A stretch of DNA of 64,000 nucleotides from Burkholderia sp. Ac-20365. Its GTDB lineage: Bacteria; Pseudomonadota; Gammaproteobacteria; Burkholderiales; Burkholderiaceae. Below are positions 25,616-34,343 of this stretch, in pieces (positions within the stretch are counted from its first letter, which is position 1; every line of letters begins with the position of its first letter). Below the pieces are notes generated by a model. That model saw only the letters and a program-made list of their open reading frames with translations, searched no databases and was not told where the DNA came from. A program made the translations under genes and the position numbers. Where the stretch lies: NCBI RefSeq assembly GCF_017104715.1, contig NZ_JAAGPI010000012.1, positions 184,828 to 248,827 of the forward strand, read 5' to 3'.

Positions 25616-26524
25616 CTATCGGCGTAACTTCGCCTGCGTCCATTTCGACTCACGCGCTGTCTTCACGAATGCCGCCAGATACTCGATCTCGTGATCGGCC
25701 TTGCGCGTGCCGAGAAAGATCTGCTTCGCAATGCCCTTCTTGCCAAGTTGCAGCGGCGTGAGCGGCATCCAGCCCGAGTACTCTTCCGCAAGCCAGCGCG
25801 GTAACGCAGCCACACCACGACCGCTCGCGACCATCTGCAACATGATGTCGGTCGTTTCGATCACCTTGTGGCGACGCGGTACGACGTTCGCCGGCGTCAG
25901 GAACTGCGTGTAGATATCGAGCCGGTCGGTTTCGACGGGATACGTGATCAGTACTTCTTTCGCGAGCTGTTCTGGTGTGACGTACGGTTCATTGGCCAGC
26001 GTGTGTTCATCGGCAACGACCAGTACCTGCTCATAGTCGAACACAGGCTGGAAGTGCAATTCGGATTTCTTTAGCGGATCGGGCGTTACGAGTACATCGA
26101 TCTCATAGCCGATGAGCGCACCAATGCCGCCAAACTGAAAACGCTGCTTCACGTCGACATCGACATCCGGCCAACTCGCGAGGTAAGGCGACACCACCTT
26201 GAGCAGCCACTGGTAGCACGGATGACATTCCATGCCGATGCGCAGCGTGCCGCGCTCGCCTTGCGCGTACTGCTTCATGCGCTCTTCTGCCAGTTCGAAC
26301 TGCGGCAGCATGCGGTTCGCCAGACCAAGCAGGTACTGACCCGCCTGCGTGAGCCGCATCGACCGGCCTTCGCGCGTCCAGACCGGCGTGCCGAGTTGCT
26401 GCTCCAGCTTTTTCACTGCATGGCTCAACGCCGACTGCGTGAGATTGAGCGTATCGGCGGCTGCCGTAAGCGATCCCTGGCGCTCGACCTCCCGCACGAC
26501 CATCAGATGACTGCGTTCCAGCAT
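25616..26524 (-). CDS. metR: MetR, LysR family activator of methionine synthesis
   Basis: A 302-residue LysR-type regulator with the winged helix at about 1-60 (MLERSHLMVVREVERQGSLTAAADTLNLTQSALSHAVKKLEQQLG) and an effector domain (about 92-295). The divergent neighbour is metE, the classic MetR target, and the intergenic region carries a MetR-like dyad, so the symbol rests on both homology and context. Homocysteine is the known co-effector in enterobacteria. ATG 26524 is chosen for the GGAG upstream; ATG 26536 is also in frame but has no ribosome binding site. Confidence 0.88.
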   Translation of the reverse strand: MLERSHLMVVREVERQGSLTAAADTLNLTQSALSHAVKKLEQQLGTPVWTREGRSMRLTQAGQYLLGLANRMLPQFELAEERMKQYAQGERGTLRIGMECHPCYQWLLKVVSPYLASWPDVDVDVKQRFQFGGIGALIGYEIDVLVTPDPLKKSELHFQPVFDYEQVLVVADEHTLANEPYVTPEQLAKEVLITYPVETDRLDIYTQFLTPANVVPRRHKVIETTDIMLQMVASGRGVAALPRWLAEEYSGWMPLTPLQLGKKGIAKQIFLGTRKADHEIEYLAAFVKTARESKWTQAKLRR

Positions 26525-26553
26525 TGCCCACTCCATGAACAGAATTAATGTTT

Positions 26554-26582
26554 GCATGAAATAAATCCATTTTTATTCATGC
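26554..26582. promoter_or_regulatory. MetR operator candidate between metR and metE
   Basis: GCATGAA-N15-TTCATGC, extended imperfectly inward through the AT-rich spacer (ATAAA / TTTAT). It contains TGAA and TTCA half-sites of the kind bound by MetR and lies 30 bp upstream of metR and 55 bp upstream of metE. Confidence 0.65.
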
Positions 26583-26636
26583 AGCGAAAATTCTATCATC
26601 GCTCCCAGCTACTTACCTCCAGACGGCAAACAGAAC

Positions 26637-28928
26637 ATGGTCACTACGCACAACCTCGGTTTTCCGCGCATCGGCGCGAAACGCGAACTGAAGTTCGCAC
26701 TCGAGAAATACTGGAAAAATGAGTCGTCGCGCGACGAGCTGAAGCACGTCGGCGCACAGCTTCGCGAGCGTCACTGGAAAGATCAGGCGGGCCTGGACTT
26801 CGTACCCGTCGGCGATTTCGCGTTCTACGACCAGGTGCTCGACATGAGCGTCACGCTCGGCAATCTGCCGGAACGCGTGCGCGGTTTTCACGGCGACGCG
26901 CTCGACAATTATTTCCGCGTGGCGCGTGGCCGGTCGGCACACGGTGCAGAAGATCACAGCGCATGCTGCGGCGGTGTCGCCGCGGGCGAGATGACGAAGT
27001 GGTTCGATACGAACTATCACTACATCGTCCCCGAGTTCGACGCGAACACGAACTTCTCGCTCGACCCGTCGCGTCTGCTCGAACAGGTGACGCAAGCGCG
27101 TGCGCTCGGCGTGAAGGCCAAGCCCGTGATCATCGGTCCCGTCACCTATCTGTGGCTCGGCAAGGCAAAGGACGACTCCGACAAGCTCGCGCTGCTGCCG
27201 CGCCTGCTGCCCGTGTATGCGGCATTGCTGGATTACTTCACCGCGCAGGGAATCGAATGGGTGCAGATCGACGAGCCCGTGCTCGTCACGGAACTCGACG
27301 CGACGTGGCGTCAGGCTTTCCGTACCGCGTACGAATCGTTGTCGGAGCGCCGCGTCAAGCTGCTGCTCGCCACCTACTTCGGCCAGTTGCAGGACAACCT
27401 CGAACTCGCGTGCAAGCTGCCCGTCGACGGACTGCATCTCGACGCGATCAATGCGCGCGATGAAATCGTGAAGGCTGTTGCGCATTTGCCGGCTACTTCG
27501 GTGGTGTCGGTCGGTGCAATCAATGGCCGCAATATCTGGAAGACGGATCTGACGGCTGCACTGGAGTGGCTGGAGCCGCTGCATCGTTCGCTTGGCGATC
27601 GTTTGTGGATCGCGCCGTCGTGCTCGCTGCTGCACACGCCCGTCGATCTGAACAGCGAACAGAAACTCGACGCCGACATCAAATCGTGGCTAGCATTCGC
27701 GCTGCAAAAGCTCGACGAACTGACCGTGCTGGCCGGTGCGCTGAATAACGGCCGCGACTCGGTCGCCGACGCGCTTGCTGCCAACGCAAAGGCCATCGAA
27801 AGCCGCCGTACTTCGCCGCGTGTGCACAACCCAGCCGTGAAGGCGGCCATCGCGCGCATCGATGCTTCACTCGGCAAGCGTGCAAGTGCTTACGCGCAGC
27901 GCGCAGAAAAGCAGTCCACGATTCTGAACCTGCCGGCGTTCCCGACCACTACGATCGGCTCGTTCCCGCAGACGGGCGAAATCCGCCACGCGCGCAGCCA
28001 GTTCAAGGCGGGTGAACTCGATCAGGCCGGCTACAAGGCTGCGATGGAGCAGGAGATCACGCGCGCCGTGAAAGAACAGGAAGCACTGGGACTCGACGTG
28101 CTGGTGCACGGCGAAGCCGAACGCAACGACATGGTCGAATACTTCGGCGAGCAGCTTGATGGCTACGCCTTCAGCCAGTTCGGCTGGGTGCAGTCGTACG
28201 GCTCGCGCTGTGTGAAGCCGCCCATTCTGTTCGGCGACATCAGCCGCCCGAAAGCGATCACGGTCGAGTGGACCCGGTACGCGCAATCGCAAACGGTCAA
28301 GCCGATGAAAGGCATGCTGACGGGTCCCGTCACGATCCTGAACTGGTCGTTCGTGCGCGATGACCAGCCGCGTTCGGTGTCGTGCTACCAGCTCGCGCTC
28401 GCGATCCGCGAAGAAGTGCTGGACCTCGAACAAGCCGGTGTCCGCGTAATCCAGATCGATGAAGCCGCGCTGCGCGAAGGGCTGCCGCTGCGCCGAGCGC
28501 AATGGAACGAATACCTGCAATGGGCAGTAGAGTCGTTCCGCATCACCGCGAATGGCGTGAAGGATGAAACGCAGATCCACACGCACATGTGCTATTCGGA
28601 GTTCAACGACATCATCGCGTCGATTGCCGACATGGACGCCGACGTGATCACGATCGAGACGTCGCGCTCCGACATGGAACTGCTCGATGCGTTCGACAAC
28701 TTCAAGTACCCGAATGAGATCGGCCCGGGCGTATACGACATACACTCGCCGAATATCCCGAGCCAGGAGCACATCGTGAACCTGATGAAGAAGGCAGCGG
28801 AGCGCATTCCGGCAGAAAGGCTGTGGGTGAACCCCGACTGCGGCCTCAAGACCCGCGCGTGGACAGAAGTCATTCCCGCGCTGACCAATATGGTTGCGGC
28901 CGCCAGAACGCTACGCCAGTCGGCCTGA
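26637..28928 (+). CDS. metE: Cobalamin-independent methionine synthase MetE
   Basis: A 763-residue enzyme that methylates homocysteine using 5-methyltetrahydropteroyltriglutamate. The N-terminal domain begins HNLGFPRIGAKRELKFALEKYW and contains MTKWFDTNYHYIVPEF; the C-terminal catalytic barrel carries the zinc ligands, including His and Cys in THMCYSEF and Cys in NPDCGLKTR, and DEAALREGLPLR. Length is normal for the family. The residues before MTKWF (AHGAEDHSACCGGVAAGE) include two adjacent cysteines. It is divergent from metR and ends at a stem-loop. Confidence 0.97.
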   Translation: MVTTHNLGFPRIGAKRELKFALEKYWKNESSRDELKHVGAQLRERHWKDQAGLDFVPVGDFAFYDQVLDMSVTLGNLPERVRGFHGDALDNYFRVARGRSAHGAEDHSACCGGVAAGEMTKWFDTNYHYIVPEFDANTNFSLDPSRLLEQVTQARALGVKAKPVIIGPVTYLWLGKAKDDSDKLALLPRLLPVYAALLDYFTAQGIEWVQIDEPVLVTELDATWRQAFRTAYESLSERRVKLLLATYFGQLQDNLELACKLPVDGLHLDAINARDEIVKAVAHLPATSVVSVGAINGRNIWKTDLTAALEWLEPLHRSLGDRLWIAPSCSLLHTPVDLNSEQKLDADIKSWLAFALQKLDELTVLAGALNNGRDSVADALAANAKAIESRRTSPRVHNPAVKAAIARIDASLGKRASAYAQRAEKQSTILNLPAFPTTTIGSFPQTGEIRHARSQFKAGELDQAGYKAAMEQEITRAVKEQEALGLDVLVHGEAERNDMVEYFGEQLDGYAFSQFGWVQSYGSRCVKPPILFGDISRPKAITVEWTRYAQSQTVKPMKGMLTGPVTILNWSFVRDDQPRSVSCYQLALAIREEVLDLEQAGVRVIQIDEAALREGLPLRRAQWNEYLQWAVESFRITANGVKDETQIHTHMCYSEFNDIIASIADMDADVITIETSRSDMELLDAFDNFKYPNEIGPGVYDIHSPNIPSQEHIVNLMKKAAERIPAERLWVNPDCGLKTRAWTEVIPALTNMVAAARTLRQSA

Positions 28929-28947
28929 TCGAACCACTAGCAGTGCG

Positions 28948-28974
28948 CGGGCTGCCCTCTTGCAGGGCGGCCCG
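28948..28974 (+). terminator. Stem-loop after metE
   Basis: An 11-bp stem (CGGGCTGCCCT / AGGGCGGCCCG, one G-U pair) with a 5-nt loop, 20 bases after the metE stop and in the gap to the convergent DUF190 gene. It can serve either strand. There is no marked T tract. Confidence 0.6.
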
Positions 28975-28998
28975 TTCCTGCGCTGTATGCGTCGTCGC

Positions 28999-29352
28999 TT
29001 ATGGTTTGGCCTCCGCCTGAGGTTCGTCGATGGACTCGCCGAGTACATCGAATTCAACGCGGCTGCGCGTGAAAAACAGGTGGACACCACCCGCGCGCAG
29101 ATTCGCGAGCAACGCGTCGATCTGGTCATCGGCGCCCGCCACCATGACGGCCACGGGTTGATCGACGAGTTCGAAAAAGCGCGCCGCGTGATACTTCCCG
29201 TGCGCATCGACGCCTTCGCTGACTTCCGTCACCGTGGCGCCGTGGATGCCGACCTTCGAAATTTCGTCGAGCACCCATTCGACCACTGTCTTGTGCAGTT
29301 TGCGATGGCTCTGATTGGCTGCATAGAGTGTGAGCTGACTGCCCTTCGTCAC
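28999..29352 (-). CDS. DUF190 domain protein, predicted fluoride-responsive
   Basis: A 117-residue protein of the DUF190 family, which has a PII-like alpha/beta fold and is often encoded beside the fluoride exporter CrcB/Fluc. The pattern GSQLTLYAANQSHRKLHKTVVEWVLDE, GATVTEVSEGVDAHGKYHAARFFEL and GGVHLFF fits. It starts at GTG 29352, with AGGAGG 5 bases upstream; an upstream in-frame GTG has no ribosome binding site. A fluoride riboswitch lies about 220 bp upstream on the same strand. No crcB gene is present on either side: metE converges downstream and the upstream DNA is non-coding. Confidence 0.85.
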   Translation of the reverse strand: MTKGSQLTLYAANQSHRKLHKTVVEWVLDEISKVGIHGATVTEVSEGVDAHGKYHAARFFELVDQPVAVMVAGADDQIDALLANLRAGGVHLFFTRSRVEFDVLGESIDEPQAEAKP

Positions 29353-29571
29353 AGGAACCTCCTGTCTGTTCAAGGTCCGGCCGCTATCGTTGCAGACGCG
29401 AGTTTCCTCCACGGGCACCTGGCGCTCGTGTATCCAACAGGCAATCGCCTGCGAAACGCTAGCTGTCAGTAACGGGGAAATGGAAACGTTGGCACCAGAC
29501 CTGAAACGCGTTGTTCAAATCCGGGGTAGCAGGACGCTGAGAACGTGCCTACAACTTCCTGACCCAGGAAA

Positions 29572-29624
29572 CCGTAGGCATCATTAGCCGGCAAGCCGGC
29601 GGTTACGGGAGGAATGCCATCTCC
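29572..29624 (-). ncRNA. Fluoride riboswitch (crcB RNA motif)
   Basis: Read on the minus strand, the segment begins GGAGATGGCATTCCTCC, continues with GTAACCGCC and a GGC/GCC stem, and ends TAATGATGCCTACGG. These are the conserved blocks of the crcB/fluoride aptamer, in order and at normal spacing. It points towards the DUF190 gene. The 220 nt between aptamer and gene are non-coding as far as can be seen, longer than usual; a CAGGC-gatt-GCCTG hairpin lies in this stretch. Confidence 0.88.
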
Positions 29625-29707
29625 GTTCAACGAGTGTAGCACGCAGTGTCGAGAGCATGACCACGTGTTTTGTCGCACGGACGCGCGCAGCGAACCCGCT
29701 CCTACTT

Positions 29708-29976
29708 TCAGAGACGACTGCGCGATTTCCGTTGCTGTAGCGAAACCATCTGCTCGATGATCTCCTTCGGCAGTTTGCGCTCCCGCGCGATGGCTATGCT
29801 GTCGCGACCCTTCGAATCGGGAATCGACGGATCTGCGTCGGCGTCGGCAGCGCCGTTTGTCCGCCCGGCTCGCTTGCTTCTATGAGTTCCGGTGCCGCAT
29901 TCAATAATGAGTCAACGCTCGCCCAGTCCCAATTGCGGGCTGCGGAAAATAACGCTGTTCTGGAAGGTTTGCCCAT
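29708..29976 (-). pseudogene. Remnant of an ankyrin-repeat protein gene
   Basis: A good start (AGGAGAGA then ATG at 29976) opens MGKPSRTALFSAARNWDWASVDSLL followed by NAAPELIEASEPGGQTAL, an ankyrin-type beginning. That frame then stops after a short out-of-register tail. The continuing ankyrin-like text (DADPSIPDSKGRDSIAIARERKLPKEIIEQMV, stop at 29708) is in another frame. The simplest explanation is an internal deletion that removed the central repeats and shifted the frame. A sequencing error alone would not account for the short length. Confidence 0.65.
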
Positions 29977-30278
29977 TCTCTCTCCTGCGTTCGACAGATA
30001 AAGACCGGATTCAATTGGGGTCAATTGTCGCAAACATTCAGGCGTCGACTTGAGGTCAATGATGACTCATATGACACCACTTTTCGCGCACGCTATTTGT
30101 CTGAAGTTTGCCCGTTGCATTCGCCGCTCACAATCGGCAAATCGACGAAAAGAGGCCAGAAAAAAGGCCTTTTCGCGTTGTAGAGCGCGCACGCGATCGA
30201 TAGAATTTCGTTACGCAGCGTCACGCATCCGACACCTGTCGGAGCGTTTTCTCACATCGGATTTCCGGTTAATTCAGC
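29977..30278. other. Non-coding gap with stem-loop
   Basis: 302 bases between the ankyrin remnant and the transposase-like gene. The only structure seen is CGAAAA..GGCC-N8-GGCC TTTTCG at about 30142-30174, a terminator-like imperfect hairpin with T- and A-rich flanks, usable on either strand. No gene was recognised. Confidence 0.4.
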
Positions 30279-30995
30279 ATGACACGGCTTGCACGGCACT
30301 ACGTCCCAGAACAACCGCAGCACGTTATCTTGCAGGGGCTCACGGGGCCCGCATTCCTCGACGAAGGAGACTACCGGTACTTCCTCGCCTGCCTGGCAGA
30401 CGCAGCGCGCGTCGCCGATCTGTCAGTGCACGCGTGGGTACTCATGCCTGATGCGGTGCAGTTCCTCGTCACGCCTTCATATGAGTCGAGCGTGGCCATG
30501 GCGATGCAGGCAGTCTGCCGTCGCTATGTCGAGACCTTCAACCGCCGCCATAACCGCCGCGGCACAGTGTGGCGTGGCGGCTACAAGGCAACCGTGATCG
30601 AGCCCGAACGGTATTTCCTGCTTGCAAGCCAGGTTATCGATCAGGCGCCGGTGCGCAACCGCCTCGTGGCAGAGCCGCGAAACTACCCGTGGTCGAGCTA
30701 CACGCATCATGTCGGTCTGCGTGTCGACAGCTTCATCAAGGATCATCCACTTTACAGAGCGCTCGGCAGCACGCCGCTCGAGCAGCATCAGGCGTATCGC
30801 GATCTCGGCGCACAGCCGCTTGACGAATGCGAAGTCAGCAACCTGATGCAGTCGACGCTCCAGGGCTGGGTGCTCGGCAGCGCCGCGTACTGCGAGTGGG
30901 CAGCGCAGACGGCCAACCGGCGTTTGATGCCGCTGCTGCTGCGCGACCGGCCGCCCAAGGTTCGCGCGACTCGCGCGCTCGCCAGCGTGGACTGA
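30279..30995 (+). CDS. REP-associated Y1 transposase homologue with degenerate HUH motif
   Basis: A 238-residue protein of the IS200/RayT (Y1 transposase) family: HYVPEQPQHVILQGL start, YVETFNRRHNRRGTVWRGGYKA, ERYFLLASQVIDQAPVRNRLV and NYPWSSYTHHVG match family blocks. In active members the metal-binding HUH motif reads like MPNHVHLL; here it is MPDAVQFL, with both histidines gone, so DNA cleavage by the usual chemistry is unlikely. Similar His-less forms occur, as I recall, across Burkholderia, which would suggest domestication and not recent decay. It has no flanking inverted repeats. Confidence 0.78.
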   Translation: MTRLARHYVPEQPQHVILQGLTGPAFLDEGDYRYFLACLADAARVADLSVHAWVLMPDAVQFLVTPSYESSVAMAMQAVCRRYVETFNRRHNRRGTVWRGGYKATVIEPERYFLLASQVIDQAPVRNRLVAEPRNYPWSSYTHHVGLRVDSFIKDHPLYRALGSTPLEQHQAYRDLGAQPLDECEVSNLMQSTLQGWVLGSAAYCEWAAQTANRRLMPLLLRDRPPKVRATRALASVD

Positions 30996-31053
30996 TCGAC
31001 AGAAAAACAGGTATAGGAAAGTCTCTGCCTGTTCGGGAGGCACGCGTCATCCG

Positions 31054-33099
31054 TCACGACGCGTCCTCGCGTGTCGCGCCTGAAAACAGCGAAAGTCGAA
31101 GTCCGACTAGCGCGTGCAGCGCATTCTTGCGCAGTTTGTATCCCGGCGCGCCGGGATCGGCTGCAAAGCCTCCCATGATCCGCGTAATCGCGGCATCGAC
31201 GTCGAGTGCGAGCGTCGGCGGCACGTCTTGCCGATCGCCCGAGTCGAGGCATCGTTCATAGTACGAGCCGACATCGTCGAGCACGCGATTCATCACGACC
31301 GGCAACTCACCCGAAAATTTGTTCGAGAGCCTGCGCAGGTCGAGCGTGTTGAGCGCAATGCGCATGTCGCGCAGACTTTCGGTCGACGGGTGCTTGTAGT
31401 CTTCGCTCGGCGCCACGCGCGGAATGAGCTGTACGAGCCGGTCGAGCATACGTGCGCCCAGATCGCGTTGCTGGCTAATCGACAATGTCGACGCGCTCAG
31501 CACGACGTCCCGCCAGCTCGATCGCGTCAGTCTTGCTGTTGCGGCATCCGTTCCGAACGGGCGGATAATCCCCGTCATCACGGACGCGAACATCACCCCG
31601 GCCAGCCCGGCGAGATTGGCATTCAGGAAGTTCAGGATGTTGGCGTCATAGGCGCTGTCGATCCCGAGAAACGTCGCGGTCGTCAACGCAACCAGCGTCG
31701 AGATCAATGCCCATTTTGGACGCGGCATCAACAAACCGAGCGGCACAAACAGAAACGAGAAGAAGATAACGAGTATGCCGAAGTCCTGGCCACTCGGTAA
31801 CACGACAAACAGATAGAACGCTGAAATCACGACACCCATGGTCGCGCACTTCAGGAAAGTGATCATCATGGGAACGGGTTCGTCGAGCGCGGCAAAAAAG
31901 CAGACACCGATCGCACCCAGTGACACCGCCGCCGCTCCATCCTGCCAGCCCGAAGCGATCCAGATGCATGACGACACGAAGATCACGAGAGCCGCAGAAG
32001 CGGCGGAAAACAGCGCAAGACCACGATCGAGAAACGCGTGCCGCGTACCGATCCGCCAGTGACGGAACCGCGGACGCCAATCCCCTTTATCCTGCACGAT
32101 GATATGGCGCAAAGTCCGGCAATCGACCCACAGATCGATCAGTTGCCGCAAACGCGAAAGCGCGCCGGATATCAGCGCGGCGTGCCACGTCGTCAACGCG
32201 TCGCCGCCGGGATCGAGTTGCGCAATGCGCATCCGCAATAGCGGCGCTTCGCGTTCAGGGTCGTCGGAAAATGGCGCGTCCATCCAGCGGCCCACATCGC
32301 GCAGCAGTTCTTCAACGGCTGCCGGAATACCGGGCGACAATTTCTGCGCAGCCGCGAGTATGTCCGCAAGTGCCGACGTGATGGGCAGTATCAGTTGCAT
32401 ACGGGCCTGCATCTCCTCGCTGCGCGCGAGAATCGCCGGACTGACATGATCGTAGGCCAGTTGGCTCAGCAGGAATTCAAAGCCGCGCACACTCGACGCC
32501 ATCTTCTGCCGGCTGCCGGAAACGAGCGGACCCGCGATCCGGCCCGCCAGAGACTCTTTCGCATAGACAGCGGCATCGCGGAACCAAGAGTCGGTTCGCT
32601 CGATCAGCGTCGGTGCAAGACGGTTCGGAAAAAATACGCTGCCTACGATGCTCGCGCACACAATGCCAAGCGTGATTTCTTCGGTTCGGGCCACGGCTAC
32701 ATCGAAGATGGTCAACGGATTCGACAATGCCGGTAGCGCAATGACGGACAGCGAATAACTGGCGAGCAGGAAGACGTAATTGCGCGCGGCGCGAGTCGAG
32801 ATGGAGATGTACACGAATACACCCGTCCATAACGCAATCACGCCGCTCAACAGATAAGGCGTCTCCGCGAACGGTGGCACGAGCACGATGGAAGCAACCG
32901 CGCCGAGTATCGTGCCGAGCACGCGATAAAGCGCCTTCGACCGTGTCGCGCCGACAAACGGGTTCGACACGATATAGACCGATGCAAGCGCCCAGTAGGG
33001 CCGCGGGAGATCGAAATAGAACGCGATATAAAGCGCGAGCATCCCCGCGAGAAAAGTCTTTAGCGAAAAAATCCAGTCGCGCAACGATGGGACATTCAT
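31054..33099 (-). CDS. FUSC-family inner-membrane protein (AaeB-like efflux)
   Basis: A 681-residue membrane protein with two hydrophobic blocks (about 8-160 and 370-510), each of around six segments, separated by a soluble helical region and followed by a cytoplasmic tail. This is the FUSC/AaeB/YccS layout; AaeB exports hydroxylated aromatic acids. The opening (LKTFLAGMLALYIAFYFDLPRPYWALASVYIVSNPFVGATRSKALYR) is typical. No HlyD-type partner or DUF1656 gene is adjacent, so it is a lone member. Start ATG 33099 is chosen by homology; the ribosome binding site is weak. Confidence 0.85.
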   Translation of the reverse strand: MNVPSLRDWIFSLKTFLAGMLALYIAFYFDLPRPYWALASVYIVSNPFVGATRSKALYRVLGTILGAVASIVLVPPFAETPYLLSGVIALWTGVFVYISISTRAARNYVFLLASYSLSVIALPALSNPLTIFDVAVARTEEITLGIVCASIVGSVFFPNRLAPTLIERTDSWFRDAAVYAKESLAGRIAGPLVSGSRQKMASSVRGFEFLLSQLAYDHVSPAILARSEEMQARMQLILPITSALADILAAAQKLSPGIPAAVEELLRDVGRWMDAPFSDDPEREAPLLRMRIAQLDPGGDALTTWHAALISGALSRLRQLIDLWVDCRTLRHIIVQDKGDWRPRFRHWRIGTRHAFLDRGLALFSAASAALVIFVSSCIWIASGWQDGAAAVSLGAIGVCFFAALDEPVPMMITFLKCATMGVVISAFYLFVVLPSGQDFGILVIFFSFLFVPLGLLMPRPKWALISTLVALTTATFLGIDSAYDANILNFLNANLAGLAGVMFASVMTGIIRPFGTDAATARLTRSSWRDVVLSASTLSISQQRDLGARMLDRLVQLIPRVAPSEDYKHPSTESLRDMRIALNTLDLRRLSNKFSGELPVVMNRVLDDVGSYYERCLDSGDRQDVPPTLALDVDAAITRIMGGFAADPGAPGYKLRKNALHALVGLRLSLFSGATREDAS

Positions 33100-33253
33100 C
33101 GGAAAGAATCGCTTGGGAGATCGGTCTTTTATCCGCCGGATGGGCGGCGGTCGCAGTAACACGACCGTTAGTCTCCCCTGTTTCTCCGAAATCCGCACGG
33201 TCGGTCACACGCGCGGTGTGCACCGGCACTCGCAAGCGCGACTTTGCTCGAAC

Positions 33254-33538
33254 TCAACTTCCCTGATAGATATCGCAGGACAGTCCGACGACGCACGGTG
33301 CTCCGTTGCGTCCTCGTCCGCTGCCGCTCGAACCGCCCGGTTGAGGACCAACAGAATCATATTCGTAGCGATTCGTTGAATCGGCAGGTTGTGTCATGGC
33401 CGGTTGTGACATCGTCGCGGCGGGCGCCGTTTGCGGATCGGCATTCCCGGAAGGCTGCTGCGATGTCTGTGAATACGCGAGGCCAGCAGCTGACGACAAC
33501 ACCACGGCCGCCAGCAATGAAGAAAAACGAACTTTCAT
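33254..33538 (-). CDS. Small exported protein of unknown function
   Basis: A 94-residue protein with a clear signal peptide (MKVRFSSLLAAVVLSSAAGL, cleavage near AYS-Q). The mature part is Gln/Pro/Ser/Thr-rich, low in complexity, and ends with two cysteines (CVVGLSCDIYQGS). AAGG precedes ATG 33538. It is not recognised as a defined family; the two Cys could form a disulphide in the periplasm. It stands alone between the FUSC gene and the divergent DUF305 operon. Confidence 0.6.
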   Translation of the reverse strand: MKVRFSSLLAAVVLSSAAGLAYSQTSQQPSGNADPQTAPAATMSQPAMTQPADSTNRYEYDSVGPQPGGSSGSGRGRNGAPCVVGLSCDIYQGS

Positions 33539-33908
33539 TTCTGCACCTTTATCGATATTGCAATTCGACAATCGATTATTAGGCATCCAGATCGAATTAC
33601 AGGAGTTTTACAGTGGATTGCGCGACGAGGCTTGCAATACGCCACCTCGAACGATGCCAAGAACAGAGCCTTGGTTTCAGATAAACGAATGACTTCCTGC
33701 ATTTTTGTTGTTGATGGCATCCGCGAGAAGAGGTGAAGAAATCCGCGAGTTCCGCATGTACATGTCGATAGCCGGACAGTGAGCTTTCATTCATGACAAG
33801 TCCGTAAGCGTGAGTGAACCGATGGATGCAGGACCTTGCGCGCACCTCACAAACGGAAGCGTCATACTGCGAGACCGAATTAGCACATCGCATCGAGGAG
33901 TAGCGTCC
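33539..33908. other. Divergent intergenic region
   Basis: 370 bases between the small exported protein and DUF305 genes. The left half (about 33540-33720) is distinctly AT-rich, as expected for promoters; the palindrome ATGTACAT lies near 33758-33765. No gene or RNA was recognised. Confidence 0.4.
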
Positions 33909-34343
33909 ATGCATTCCTTGTTCCGGCTGCACATGCGCCCGTCGATCCGGCTTGCTGTTCTCGTAGCGATAGTGATCGCAGGGGCGCCTTCCCTGGGTGC
34001 GAACGTCGCCGGCGCGAGTGCCGACGAAACGCCCTATCTCTCCGAAAACGACAAGGCGATGACGAAAATGATGGACGACATGTCCGTCAAGCCGACAGGC
34101 GACGTCGATCGCGATTTTGTCGCGATGATGACGCCGCATCATCAAGGCGCGATCGATATGGCGAAGGCCGAACTGCGCTATGGACACAACGAGCAGTTGC
34201 GCCGCATCGCCCAGCAGATCGTGATCGAACAGCAGCAGGAAATCGTCGCAATGCGGCTCGCACTCGGTCAGCCGTCGTCGGCACCGGCGGATTCGATGTC
34301 CCCGGGAACAACTCACATGACCATGCCAAAGGAACCGCGATGA
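33909..34343 (+). CDS. DUF305 domain exported protein
   Basis: A 144-residue protein with a signal or anchor segment (about 12-37) and a DUF305 (CopM-like, ferritin-like helical) domain. The hallmark MMTPHHQGAIDMAKAELRYGHNEQLRRIAQQIVIEQQQEI is present, with the conserved HH and Met-rich surroundings. Some DUF305 proteins bind copper in the periplasm; the His/Met content (DKAMTKMMDDM, THMTM) would suit this. GAGGAG upstream supports ATG 33909. It overlaps the next gene by ATGA and is co-translated with it. Confidence 0.85.
   Translation: MHSLFRLHMRPSIRLAVLVAIVIAGAPSLGANVAGASADETPYLSENDKAMTKMMDDMSVKPTGDVDRDFVAMMTPHHQGAIDMAKAELRYGHNEQLRRIAQQIVIEQQQEIVAMRLALGQPSSAPADSMSPGTTHMTMPKEPR

Noticed and set aside
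29466..29678. A 70-codon minus-strand frame over the fluoride aptamer
   Set aside because: It reads through the conserved riboswitch structure and resembles no protein; a search for a hidden crcB fragment here found none.
30279..30995. An active insertion sequence
   Set aside because: The HUH motif is lost and no terminal repeats or target duplications are visible.
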